Assembly (NCBI GenBank): GCA_900540595.1
Contig: UQGL01000028.1
Span: 1 to 30,568, forward strand
Direction of reading: 5' to 3'
From: an uncultured Oscillospiraceae bacterium
GTDB lineage: Bacteria; Bacillota; Clostridia; Oscillospirales; Ruminococcaceae
DNA: 30,568 bases
Part shown: in pieces, positions 24,030 through 30,568 of the stretch
Numbering within the stretch: position 1 is the first letter of the stretch
How the letters are laid out: each line of letters begins with the position of its first letter
Notes under the pieces: model-generated
Database searches by the model: none
The model's input: the letters and a program-made list of their open reading frames with translations, nothing else
What the model was told of the DNA's origin: nothing
Translations under genes and position numbers: made by a program

Positions 24030-24035
24030 CACACT

Positions 24036-24104
24036 TGCGCGAAAAAGCGCCCCGCCGGGCGCTGTTAAATACCGTTACAAGACGGACGTGTTAATTTCTC
24101 AATG
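24036..24104 (+). promoter_or_regulatory. Structured 5' leader of the rplM operon (candidate L13 leader)
   Basis: A perfect hairpin AGCGCCC-CGCC-GGGCGCT (24046-24063) begins just after the start of transcription; an alternative pairing of GCGC (24037-24040) with GCGC (24047-24050) competes with it. CCGT (24072-24075) with ACGG after a 6-base loop forms a second small stem. Ribosomal protein L13 leaders that bind the product are known in Firmicutes in this position. I cannot confirm a match to that RNA family by eye. Confidence 0.45.
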
Positions 24105-24116
24105 GAGGTTCCTACT

Positions 24117-24548
24117 ATGAGCACGACTCTCGCTAAGCCCGCTGAAATGGCTGACCGCAAGTGGTATGTGATCGACGCCGCCGGCAAGCCCCTCGGCCGC
24201 GTTGCTGCCAAGGCTGCTGTCATCCTGCGCGGCAAGAACAAGACCACTTTCACCCCCAATGTTGACTGCGGTGACAATGTCATCATCATCAACTGCGATG
24301 AGGCTGTCCTGACCGGCAAGAAGCTGGAGAAGAAGTTCCATCGCACTCATTCCGGCTGGATCGGCGGCCTGAAGGAGACCCAGTACAAGACCCTGATGGC
24401 TGAGAACAGCGACAAGGCCATGACCTACGCTGTCAAGGGCATGATCCCCTCTAACACCATCGGCGCCAAGGCTATGACCCGCCTGCACTGCTACAAGGCT
24501 GCTGACCATGCCCATGCTGCTCAGAAGCCTGAAGCTGTTGAGATTTGA
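24117..24548 (+). CDS. rplM: Ribosomal protein uL13
   Basis: A 143-residue large-subunit protein, family length. ATG 24117 follows GGAGGT by 7 bases. Recognisable parts are RKWYVIDAAGKPLGRVAAKAA, NVDCGDNVIIINCD, KKFHRTHSGWIGGLK and the C-terminal GMIPSNTIGAKAMTRLHCY. It is an early-assembly protein that binds 23S rRNA. The short N-terminal extension MSTTLAKPAEMAD before the core is common in related Clostridia. It is followed by rpsI after 18 bases, the standard order for bacteria. Codon usage is strongly biased (CTG, AAG, CGC, GGC), as expected for a highly expressed gene. Confidence 0.99.
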   Translation: MSTTLAKPAEMADRKWYVIDAAGKPLGRVAAKAAVILRGKNKTTFTPNVDCGDNVIIINCDEAVLTGKKLEKKFHRTHSGWIGGLKETQYKTLMAENSDKAMTYAVKGMIPSNTIGAKAMTRLHCYKAADHAHAAQKPEAVEI

Positions 24549-24566
24549 GTGAGGAGGCAATAGAAG

Positions 24567-24965
24567 ATGTACGAAACCAAACCTTATTTCTACGGCACCG
24601 GCCGTCGTAAGCATTCCGTTGCCCGCGTTCGCGTTTACAACGGCACCGGCAAAATGACCATCAACGGTCGTGACATCAACGATTACTTCGGTCTGGAGAC
24701 CCTGAAGCTGCTCGCTAACAGCCCCCTGGTCCTGACTGAGAACGAGGGCAAGTTCGATGTCGTCGTCAACGTGGTTGGCGGCGGCTGCGCAGGTCAGGCT
24801 GGCGCTATCCGCCACGGCCTGTCCCGTGCCCTGCTGCAGTTCAACCCTGAGCTGCGCTCCACCCTGAAGAAGGCTGGCTTCCTGACCCGCGATCCTCGTA
24901 TGAAGGAACGTAAGAAGTACGGTCTGAAGGCTGCCCGCCGCGCTCCCCAGTTCAGCAAGCGCTGA
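24567..24965 (+). CDS. rpsI: Ribosomal protein uS9
   Basis: A 132-residue small-subunit protein. GAGGAGG precedes ATG 24567. It begins [18 protein letters not shown], continues with [13 protein letters not shown] and [21 protein letters not shown], and ends in the basic tail RRAPQFSKR whose terminal Lys-Arg contacts the P-site tRNA anticodon. It is co-transcribed with rplM from the promoter at 24001 and is followed by a terminator at 25006. Confidence 0.99.
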   Translation: MYETKPYFYGTGRRKHSVARVRVYNGTGKMTINGRDINDYFGLETLKLLANSPLVLTENEGKFDVVVNVVGGGCAGQAGAIRHGLSRALLQFNPELRSTLKKAGFLTRDPRMKERKKYGLKAARRAPQFSKR

Positions 24966-25005
24966 TTTCTGCTGCGCAGCAAAAGCTTTTACCCCAGCAT
25001 TTATG

Positions 25006-25037
25006 GTGCCGATCCGCTGGCCGGGTCGGCACTTTTT
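25006..25037 (+). terminator. Rho-independent terminator of rplM-rpsI
   Basis: GTGCCGATCC (25006-25015) pairs with GGGTCGGCAC (25023-25032), with one G-T pair, followed by five T. The next gene begins only 23 bases later, so partial read-through may drive it. Confidence 0.85.
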
Positions 25038-25060
25038 GTGTGATTCTGCAAGGAGTTTCT

Positions 25061-26191
25061 ATGGCTTTATCACTGAAAACCAAAGAGCATATCCTCCGCG
25101 CGGCGGCGCTGCTCGTCCCCAAATGGGGGGCGTTGCTGGGCGGTGGTGCGGCGCTGGCGCTCTCGATCGGGTTTACCGGGTCGGCGCTGCATTTCACGAC
25201 GGTCACCGACACCCACGGCGGCCGTGTGCGCATCCTGACAGCGGCCACCGACCTTGCCACTGTCCTGCGGCAGGCGGAAACGCCGCCGCTGGGCGAGAAT
25301 GACAAGGCGATCTGGTCCCAGACGGATGACGGCACCCGGCTTGACATCCTGCGCGCCTACACCGTGCCGGTCACAGCGGACGGCACCACGCAGGAGATCA
25401 TTACCACCGGCGCAACGGCGGCAGAGCTGCTGGCGCAGGCCGGGCTGACATGGACGGAGGACGATATCCTCAGCTGCGCGCCGGGGGAGCAGGTCCCCGA
25501 GGGAGAGACCCTGACGCTGCAGCGGGTCAGCTATGTGGACTACACGCAGAACGAGGTCATCCCCACCGAGCTGGAGGAGATCCCCTCCAGCCTGTTCTAC
25601 CGTCAGCCGGAGAATACCGTCACCGTGCAGCAGGGCAGTGACGGTCTGGACACCGTCAGCTACCGGGAAACCTGGGTGGACGGTGCATGGACCGACACCG
25701 AGGAGACCGGCCGTGAGACGCAGATCGGCATGGTGCCTACCGTGCAGAAGATCTACGGTGAGCAGGTGCCTGTGTCGCAGTTTGTCGGCCCCGAGATCGT
25801 GGACGGCGCCCCGGCAGAGGGCGTTGCCGAGGTCTACACGGGGCAGCGCTCGACAGGCTATTCGGCGTCCGCCACGGCCAAGGGGGCCAGCGGCCGCCGC
25901 CTGACCTACGGCACGGTCGCAGTCAACCCCGCCGTCATTCCCTATGGCTCGCTGATGTACATCACCAGCGATGACGGCCGCTTTGTCTACGGCTACGCCT
26001 ACGCGGCGGACACCGGCACCGCCATGCTGCAGGGCAAGGCTTTCATCGACCTGTACTATGAGACCTACGATGAGTCGGTCGCAAGCGCAGTCATCCCGGT
26101 CACGGTCTATCTGCTCGACGAGGAGACCGCCGCCAAGTACAAGGAGCAGAACGATGCGATTTTGGAGGCCGACACGGTAGTCGGGCGTTGA
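25061..26191 (+). CDS. Membrane-anchored DUF348/G5/3D-domain cell-wall protein (YabE-like)
   Basis: A 376-residue protein. ATG 25061 lies five bases after AAGGAG. One N-terminal membrane segment (about 14-44, LLVPKWGALLGGGAALALSIGF) puts the rest outside. Two DUF348-like repeats (about 48-90 and 98-140) and a G5 domain (about 150-235; EEIPSSLFYRQPENTVTVQQG) lead to a C-terminal 3D domain (about 275-365; GRRLTYGTVAVNPAVIPYGSLMYI, YAADTGTAMLQGKAFIDLYY). The three Asp residues that name the 3D domain are largely kept, but the usual DTGG reads DTGT. Similar proteins (YabE, YuiC, Rpf-like) trim peptidoglycan. No own promoter is obvious; it may rely on read-through from rpsI. Confidence 0.9.
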   Translation: MALSLKTKEHILRAAALLVPKWGALLGGGAALALSIGFTGSALHFTTVTDTHGGRVRILTAATDLATVLRQAETPPLGENDKAIWSQTDDGTRLDILRAYTVPVTADGTTQEIITTGATAAELLAQAGLTWTEDDILSCAPGEQVPEGETLTLQRVSYVDYTQNEVIPTELEEIPSSLFYRQPENTVTVQQGSDGLDTVSYRETWVDGAWTDTEETGRETQIGMVPTVQKIYGEQVPVSQFVGPEIVDGAPAEGVAEVYTGQRSTGYSASATAKGASGRRLTYGTVAVNPAVIPYGSLMYITSDDGRFVYGYAYAADTGTAMLQGKAFIDLYYETYDESVASAVIPVTVYLLDEETAAKYKEQNDAILEADTVVGR

Positions 26192-26200
26192 CAAATAATA

Positions 26201-26233
26201 AAAAAGCCTTCCCCCGCCGGGGGAAGGCTTTTT
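26201..26233. terminator. Bidirectional terminator
   Basis: AAAAAGCCTTCCCCC (26201-26215) and its exact complement (26219-26233) enclose a 3-base loop, with A and T runs at the ends. It serves the 3D-domain gene from the left and upp from the right. The core aagccttccccc is also the head of the dispersed repeats. Confidence 0.94.
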
Positions 26234-26241
26234 AGTTGTAT

Positions 26242-26871
26242 TTACTTCGTGCCGAAGATACGGTCACCGGCATCGCCCAGACCGGGGACGATGTAGCCGT
26301 TGTCGTTCAGCTTCTCGTCCAGTGCGCCGACATAGATGTCCACATCGGGGTGGGCCTCATGCAGAGCCTTCAGGCCCTGCGGGGCAGCGACCAGACCGAT
26401 GAACTTGATGTGCTTGGCACCGCGCTTCTTGATCTGGCCGATGGCGTCGCAGGCGCTGCCGCCGGTGGCCAGCATCGGGTCCAGAACAAAGACCTCGCGC
26501 TCATTGATGTCGCTGGGCAGCTTGCAGTAGTACTCGACCGGCACCAGCGTCTCCTCGTTGCGGTACATGCCGATGTGGCCGACCTTGGCAGCGGGAATCA
26601 GGTTCAGCATGCCGTCCACCATGCCGAGACCGGCGCGCAGGATGGGGACCAGCGCCAGCTTGCGGCCGGCCAGAACCTTGGTGCGGGCCAGAGCCACGGG
26701 AGTCTCGACCTCGACCTCCTCGGTCGGCAGGTCGCGGGTGGCCTCATAGCAGAGCAGCATCGCAATCTCGCTTACCAGATCACGGAACTCCTTGGTGCCG
26801 GTGTTGCGGTCACGCAGCAGGCTGATTTTGTGCTGGATCAGGGGATGGTCAACAATTTCAACAACGCTCAT
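26242..26871 (-). CDS. upp: Uracil phosphoribosyltransferase
   Basis: A 209-residue enzyme, exactly the usual size. The start at 26871 follows AAGGAG on the minus strand. It has [16 protein letters not shown] at the N-terminus, [13 protein letters not shown], the PRPP-binding loop DPMLATGGS (131-139) and the uracil-binding C-terminal [16 protein letters not shown]. It makes UMP from uracil and PRPP in the cytoplasm (pyrimidine salvage). It is the last gene of the leftward tsaB-rpiB-upp group, 57 bases after rpiB. The pairing with rpiB is common in Firmicutes, where ribose 5-phosphate feeds PRPP synthesis. Confidence 0.98.
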   Translation of the reverse strand: MSVVEIVDHPLIQHKISLLRDRNTGTKEFRDLVSEIAMLLCYEATRDLPTEEVEVETPVALARTKVLAGRKLALVPILRAGLGMVDGMLNLIPAAKVGHIGMYRNEETLVPVEYYCKLPSDINEREVFVLDPMLATGGSACDAIGQIKKRGAKHIKFIGLVAAPQGLKALHEAHPDVDIYVGALDEKLNDNGYIVPGLGDAGDRIFGTK

Positions 26872-26928
26872 GGTAGGATCTCCTTGCAATTCAAAATTAT
26901 TCAGCCTGCAGGGCAGGCAATGTGAAAC

Positions 26929-27381
26929 TTAGAGGTTCTCCAGCGCCATCATCTTGTCGATGCGCGTCTGGTGGCGGCCGCCCTCAAACTCAGCGTTCAG
27001 GAAAGCGTCCACGATCTTGCAGGCAAGGCCTGCGCCCACAACGCGGCCGCCCATGCACAGGGCGTTGGCATTGTTGTGGCGGCGGGTCAGCTCCGCGCTG
27101 AAGGTATCGCTGCAGCAGCATGCGCGGATGCCCTTCATCTTATTGGCACACATCGAGATGCCCACGCCGGTGCCGCAGCAGAGGATCGCCAGCGCACAGC
27201 TGCCGTCCTGCACGGCCCGGCAGCCCTTGACGGCATAGTCAGGGTAGTCCACGCTGGCGGTGGAGTCGGTGCCGAAATCCGTATAGGCGATGCCCAGCTC
27301 GTCCAGATGGGCCTTGATGGCCTCTTTCAGCTCATAGCCGCCGTGGTCGGCAGCCAGTGCGATCGGTTTGTCAAATTTCAT
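26929..27381 (-). CDS. rpiB: Ribose-5-phosphate isomerase B
   Basis: A 150-residue RpiB/LacAB-family protein that interconverts ribose 5-phosphate and ribulose 5-phosphate. It has AADHGGYELK at the start (Asp12, His13), the active-site cysteine Cys69 in ILCCGTGVGISM, and RRHNNANALCMGGRVVG, which binds phosphate. Its ATG overlaps the tsaB stop in ATGA, so it should be translated by re-initiation after tsaB. No ribosome binding site of strength is visible. The adjacent upp uses PRPP, made from this enzyme's product. Confidence 0.97.
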   Translation of the reverse strand: MKFDKPIALAADHGGYELKEAIKAHLDELGIAYTDFGTDSTASVDYPDYAVKGCRAVQDGSCALAILCCGTGVGISMCANKMKGIRACCCSDTFSAELTRRHNNANALCMGGRVVGAGLACKIVDAFLNAEFEGGRHQTRIDKMMALENL

Positions 27382-28082
27382 TCTGATGCCCCTTTTGTTT
27401 TTTCCCGTTCCGCGCGCTCACGCTCGGCCTGACTCAGCCGGTGATAGTCCGGCAGCAGCGCCGCAGGCGGCACACATTCGCCGTTCTCCCAAAGGGCCTT
27501 GGCGGCCAGCGCCACGCCCGCGCCCCGCAAAACCTGCAGGGCAGGGGGCGTGCAGACCACGCCCGGAACACTCTTATATGTATTGTAACACAAAGTTGCG
27601 CCATCGCCAACAAAAAAGAGCGGTTTTTTACAGCTTTGGACAAAATTTTCCAGCTCTGTGACCGGTGCGGCGGCGTCATCGGTCAGGCGGCGGTGGCTTG
27701 CAAGGTCAAACGCGCCCCAATAGACCTGCCCGCGGCGGGCGTCCTGCGCGCCGATGACCGTCCCCTCGCCCGCAAGGCCCCAGGCCAGCGCGGCCATGGT
27801 GGATACCCCTGCGCAGGGCAGCTGACGCGGCAGTGCCAGCCCCTTGATGACGGCCAGCCCGATGCGCAGCCCGGTAAAGCTGCCGGGGCCGTTCGTGACG
27901 CCCAGCACATCCAGTTCGTCCATCGTCAGGCCGCTGGCTTTCAGCGCCGTGTCGATCATCGGCAGCAGCGTCTCGCTGTGGGTCAGGCCGTTGTTGCACT
28001 GTGCCTCATACAGCAGGGTATCGTCCCGCAGCACGGCCACGGCCGCTGTTTTGCCAGCGGTATCTACAGCTAGGATATTCAT
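27378..28082 (-). CDS. tsaB: tRNA threonylcarbamoyladenosine biosynthesis protein TsaB
   Basis: A 234-residue ASKHA-fold protein. It begins MNILAVDTAGKTAAVAVL, has GLTHSETLLPMID, and the diagnostic TNGPGSFTGLRIGLAVIKGLA. TsaB is the non-catalytic partner that dimerises with TsaD to form the t6A transferase. The C-terminal part ends in a charged tail (SQAERERAEREKTKGASE). In many bacteria tsaE-tsaB-(rimI)-tsaD are adjacent; here tsaE is 300 bases upstream on the same strand behind a repeat, rimI is absent and tsaD lies beside polA. A 4-base overlap links it to rpiB. Confidence 0.96.
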   Translation of the reverse strand: MNILAVDTAGKTAAVAVLRDDTLLYEAQCNNGLTHSETLLPMIDTALKASGLTMDELDVLGVTNGPGSFTGLRIGLAVIKGLALPRQLPCAGVSTMAALAWGLAGEGTVIGAQDARRGQVYWGAFDLASHRRLTDDAAAPVTELENFVQSCKKPLFFVGDGATLCYNTYKSVPGVVCTPPALQVLRGAGVALAAKALWENGECVPPAALLPDYHRLSQAERERAEREKTKGASE

Positions 28083-28382
28083 AGGATCACCTGTTTAAAA
28101 ATGTAATAGAGTATAAAGCCTTCCCCCTCGGGGCTGCGCCCGCAGGCGCGTGTCGAAGCGCAACCGCCGTAGGCGGCTCTTAGCGCGTAGACTGAAGGTG
28201 CCCGAGGCCCCGCCCGAGGGCGGATGAGGGGCGCGTGTACTGCGATTGCCCGTAAATGGGTTGCAATGGCGCAGTCCCGGCGGGGTGAGGGCACCCCGCC
28301 CTACATCCGGTTGAAAAGTAGTGCGTAGGGCGGCATGCCCTCATGCCGCCGCAGCCGCACGGGTCCCGGATCGTCAAAGACC
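28083..28382. repeat. Composite intergenic repeat between tsaE and tsaB
   Basis: The 300 bases have the same layout as 16136-16256: aaagccttccccct head (28115-28129), an inserted block with gccgtaggcggc, gagggcggatgaggggcg, cccgtaaatgggttgc (inverted repeat), and a tail ggcggggtgagggcaccccgccctac (28278-28303). A further unit gtagggcggcatgccctcatgccgcc follows (28325-28350). It separates two t6A genes that are often contiguous, so it may have been inserted into the operon. No gene is supported in it. Confidence 0.75.
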
Positions 28383-28796
28383 TTACCCAATCGTGATCTT
28401 CCGCGTCGTTTCGTCCACCCGTTCAATGTGGATCTTGATGGGATTTTCCAGTGCCAGCAGCTCGGCGCAGTTCTCGCTCCACTCGCAGGCGACCACGGCA
28501 CCCATGTCAAGGTAGTCATAGAACCCGGCGGCGGCCAGATCATTCTCGGTATGGATGCGGTAGAGGTCAAAATGCGCGAAGGGCCGCGGGCCGCGGTAAT
28601 AGTTGACGATGGCAAAGGTCGGGCTGGACACCGGGTCGGTGCAGCCAAGCCCCTCGGCAATGCCCTGACAGAACGCGGTTTTGCCCGCGCCCAGCCCGCC
28701 GGTGAACGCGATCAGCGCGCCCGGGGGCAGTGTCCCGGCAAGCGCGCGGCCGGCGGCAACGGTTTCCTCCCGCGAATGGGTCACAAATTCCTGCAT
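28383..28796 (-). CDS. tsaE: tRNA threonylcarbamoyladenosine biosynthesis ATPase TsaE
   Basis: A 137-residue P-loop protein, typical TsaE size. Walker A is GGLGAGKT (33-40); SSPTFAIVNYY acts as the switch I-like loop, FAHFDLYRI carries the conserved Asp, and EWSEN the conserved Glu-Trp region. It binds the TsaB-TsaD dimer and hydrolyses ATP to reset it during t6A formation. GGGAG precedes the start, and a good promoter lies just upstream at 28848-28876. It is probably the first gene of the leftward group with tsaB, rpiB and upp, if transcription passes the repeat in between. Confidence 0.96.
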   Translation of the reverse strand: MQEFVTHSREETVAAGRALAGTLPPGALIAFTGGLGAGKTAFCQGIAEGLGCTDPVSSPTFAIVNYYRGPRPFAHFDLYRIHTENDLAAAGFYDYLDMGAVVACEWSENCAELLALENPIKIHIERVDETTRKITIG

Positions 28797-28847
28797 AGGT
28801 ACGCTCCCTGTCTGCGGCCGAATAAAGCGATGGCCGCACTCATATAT

Positions 28848-28876
28848 ATTATAGTACAGAAATCCCGATTTGTAAA
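28848..28876 (-). promoter_or_regulatory. Promoter of tsaE
   Basis: On the minus strand TTTACA (28876-28871), 17 bases and TATAAT (28853-28848) match the sigma-A consensus well. Initiation would be near 28841, about 45 bases ahead of the start codon. Confidence 0.8.
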
Positions 28877-28890
28877 ATTTAATCTGTAAC

Positions 28891-28920
28891 TTGGCAAGAT
28901 CTGCCGCGATGCGGTATAAT
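28891..28920 (+). promoter_or_regulatory. Promoter of the FtsW/RodA gene
   Basis: TTGGCA (28891-28896), 18 bases and TATAAT (28915-28920). It is divergent from the tsaE promoter, 15 bases away, so the two may compete. Confidence 0.75.
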
Positions 28921-28962
28921 ACTTATAGTTACAAAGTATCTGCAGGGGGAGGGAGGCCGCCT

Positions 28963-30126
28963 ATGTATCCGCTTATACGCCGGTATCTGCGCCGGGTAGA
29001 TCTGTTTATGCTGCTGCTCTGTGCGGCCTGCTCGGTGCTCAGCGTTGTGGTGCTGATGTCCATCGGCCAGACGCAGCTTGGCTCCAACAACAAGGCCTCG
29101 GTCCAGCTTATTGCCAGCCTGCTGGGGATGATGCTTGCCGCTGTCTTTTCCACGGCAGACTACCATGCGCTGGCGCGGGCCTGGCCGCTGCATGGCGTGG
29201 TGGCGTGGGGGCTGGTGCTGCCCACCCTCTTTCTGCACAATGTCAACACCGGGCTTCTGACGATCGGCTATGACGCGGGCGGCACCTCCAACTACAGCTG
29301 GTACCGTGTGGGCGGCATGACCTTTCAGCCCGCCGAGCTGGCGAAAATCAGCTTTATCCTGACGCTGGCGCTGCATTTGAGCAGGGTGCGCGGGCAGGTG
29401 AACCGGCCGCGGAACCTGCTGCTTGTGCTGCTGCACATACTGCTGCCCGTTGCGGCCATCCACATACAGGGGGATGACGGCACGGCGCTGGTATTTCTGG
29501 GCATCGGGTTTATTATGCTGTATGCGGGCGGGCTGTCCCACTGGCTGGCGGCCGGCGGGCTGGCGGCGGGCATCGTGGGCGGTGCGGCGCTGCTGGCGCT
29601 GCGCCCCGGGCTTTTAAAGGGTTACCAGTTCAAACGGATTCTGGCGGTGCTGACGCCGGACGATCCCGCGCTGGCGGACATCACCTACCAGCAGAACAAA
29701 GGTGCCATGGCCATCGGCACCGGCGGGCTGACGGGGCAGGGGCTGTTTTCCGGCGAGCATATCTTTGTGCCGAACGCATGGAACGATTTTATCTTTGCGT
29801 ATCTTGCCAATGTGCTGGGGTTCCTCGGCGCGGCGGCGGTGCTGGTGCTGCTGCTGGCGCTCTGCCTGCGCACGCTGCAGACCGGGCTGCGCTGCCCCGA
29901 TGCGCTGGGCTGCAATATCTGTGTCGGCATCTTTGCGGCGCTGTTTCTGCAGTGTGTGATAAACTTGGGCATGAATCTGCAGGTGCTGCCGGTCATCGGC
30001 GTGACGCTGCCGTTCTTCTCGGCAGGCGGGTCGAGCGTGGTCATGATGTACCTCTGCATCGGCATTGTGCTGAGCGTGGGCATGAACACAAGGCGCAGCA
30101 AGCTGGATATGCAGCGGATCATATAA
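28963..30126 (+). CDS. FtsW/RodA/SpoVE family peptidoglycan polymerase
   Basis: A 387-residue membrane protein with about ten hydrophobic segments. ATG 28963 follows GGGAGG; the frame is open further left but crosses the promoter. SEDS landmarks are MTFQPAELAKISFIL, IHIQGDDGTALVFLGI (loop with the conserved Asp), ITYQQNKGAMAIGTGGLTGQG, NDFIFAYLANVLGFLGA and NLGMNLQVLPVIGVTLPFFSAGGSS. Such proteins polymerise lipid II with a class B PBP, in elongation (RodA), division (FtsW) or spore cortex (SpoVE). Which of these it serves is not clear, since no PBP or mreBCD gene is near; the QPAELAK spacing and short tails favour the RodA type. Confidence 0.93.
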   Translation: MYPLIRRYLRRVDLFMLLLCAACSVLSVVVLMSIGQTQLGSNNKASVQLIASLLGMMLAAVFSTADYHALARAWPLHGVVAWGLVLPTLFLHNVNTGLLTIGYDAGGTSNYSWYRVGGMTFQPAELAKISFILTLALHLSRVRGQVNRPRNLLLVLLHILLPVAAIHIQGDDGTALVFLGIGFIMLYAGGLSHWLAAGGLAAGIVGGAALLALRPGLLKGYQFKRILAVLTPDDPALADITYQQNKGAMAIGTGGLTGQGLFSGEHIFVPNAWNDFIFAYLANVLGFLGAAAVLVLLLALCLRTLQTGLRCPDALGCNICVGIFAALFLQCVINLGMNLQVLPVIGVTLPFFSAGGSSVVMMYLCIGIVLSVGMNTRRSKLDMQRII

Positions 30127-30129
30127 GTA

Positions 30130-30157
30130 AAGCGGGTGCTGTGCGGCACCCGCTTTT
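30130..30157 (+). terminator. Rho-independent terminator of the FtsW/RodA gene
   Basis: AAGCGGGTGC (30130-30139) and GCACCCGCTT (30146-30155) form a perfect 10-bp stem with a 6-base loop and a T-run. Confidence 0.9.
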
Positions 30158-30160
30158 GTG

Positions 30161-30370
30161 TTATTCAGCAGCTTTGGGGTCAGACGCGAACAAACCGGGG
30201 ATAAGGCAGAGTGCCGCTGCGCCGACAACGATGAACACTGTGCGGGACAGCCAGCTCATACTGCCGCCCAGCAGCCAGCCCACGGCGTTGAACCCCCAGA
30301 TGCCGTAAATGCCCCAGTTGATGCCGCCGATGATGGCCAGCAGCAGCAAAACTTTTTTGAAACAAGACAT
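30161..30370 (-). CDS. Small DUF378-family membrane protein
   Basis: A 69-residue protein with two membrane helices: about 5-30 (VLLLLAIIGGINWGIYGIWGF) and 42-62 (TVFIVVGAAALCLIPGLF). IIGGINWG and the LSR before the second helix mark the DUF378 family (YuzA-like), whose function is unknown. CCTCCTC on the plus strand gives a strong GAGGAGG before the start at 30370. Convergent with the FtsW/RodA gene, whose terminator lies just before its stop. Confidence 0.88.
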   Translation of the reverse strand: MSCFKKVLLLLAIIGGINWGIYGIWGFNAVGWLLGGSMSWLSRTVFIVVGAAALCLIPGLFASDPKAAE

Positions 30371-30437
30371 GGATGATCCCTCCTCTGTGGGAGAGTATGT
30401 GCGGGGATGTGCGGATTTATGCGCGGCTGAGGGGGGG

Positions 30438-30568
30438 CGGCAGTCCCCCGGGAGGTGTTTTTTCTTTTGGCAGCAAAAGAAAGAACCAAAGAAAACTGCC
30501 GCTGTTTCGACGCAGCGGACCCGCGACCTAGGGGCTGCACGCCCCTAGGAACCCCAAAGCGGAAGTCG
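30438..30568. repeat. Long structured repeat, copy 2 (inverted, cut by the window end)
   Basis: Read on the minus strand it matches 20818-20950 almost base for base: cgacttccgctttgggg, a hairpin around gcgtgcagcccc, cgcgggtccgctgcgtcg, tttctttggttctttctttt with the paired aaaagaaa, and cctcccgggggactgccg. It continues beyond the window. It lies upstream of the DUF378 gene in the same orientation that copy 1 has to tex. Confidence 0.8.

Noticed and set aside
1..30568. CRISPR array, toxin-antitoxin, restriction or phage-defence genes
   Set aside because: I looked for regularly spaced direct repeats and for typical motifs on both strands and saw none; the repeats here are palindromic and irregularly placed.

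Overview
The window looks like a chromosomal segment from a GC-rich, low-sporulation-signal Firmicute of the gut Oscillospiraceae type (Gemmiger, Subdoligranulum or Faecalibacterium relatives). That placement is inference from the gene set, strong AGGAGG-type ribosome binding sites, consensus sigma-A-like promoters next to GC-rich genes, and GC-rich palindromic intergenic repeats; no rRNA or other firm taxonomic marker is present.

Bases 1-12382 hold one long rightward operon for an ABC-exported surface polysaccharide. It opens with a promoter (104-132) and closes with a perfect 19-bp hairpin (12341-12382). Three genes (a DegT-type aminotransferase, an FdtA/QdtA-type 3,4-ketoisomerase and a GNAT acetyltransferase) fit the making of a dTDP-3-acetamido-3,6-dideoxyhexose. 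Five GT2 glycosyltransferases, a TupA-like ATP-grasp protein, a GT6 (ABO blood-group family) glycosyltransferase and one unrecognised GT-like protein would build the chain. A Wzm/Wzt pair with a C-terminal glycan-binding domain on Wzt would export it. Base composition drops from about 10050 on, exactly across the Wzt C-terminal domain, GT6 and the unknown gene, so the locus looks mosaic.

Bases 12393-20489 are housekeeping: tsaD and polA leftward, dusB rightward, yfbR-type 5'-nucleotidase leftward, and a YfhO-family membrane protein rightward. The yfbR/yfhO gap holds a perfect inverted repeat made of two face-to-face extended -10 elements; the same 12-mer lies upstream of polA.

Bases 20490-26233 carry tex, a Crh-like HPr homologue that lacks the catalytic histidine and has a structured leader, the rplM-rpsI operon with a textbook promoter, and a membrane-anchored DUF348/G5/3D-domain cell-wall protein. 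Bases 26242-28796 are leftward: tsaE, then tsaB-rpiB-upp (tsaB and rpiB overlap by 4 bases). With tsaD elsewhere in the window, most of the bacterial t6A tRNA-modification machinery is here. An FtsW/RodA/SpoVE protein (28963-30126) and a small DUF378 membrane protein end the window.

Two families of intergenic repeats fill most gaps outside the polysaccharide operon: short GC-rich palindromes, often ending in CCCCTAC, and a longer structured element of about 130 bp present at 20818-20950 and, inverted, at 30438-30568 where the window ends. I saw no tRNA, rRNA, CRISPR array, transposase or phage gene.
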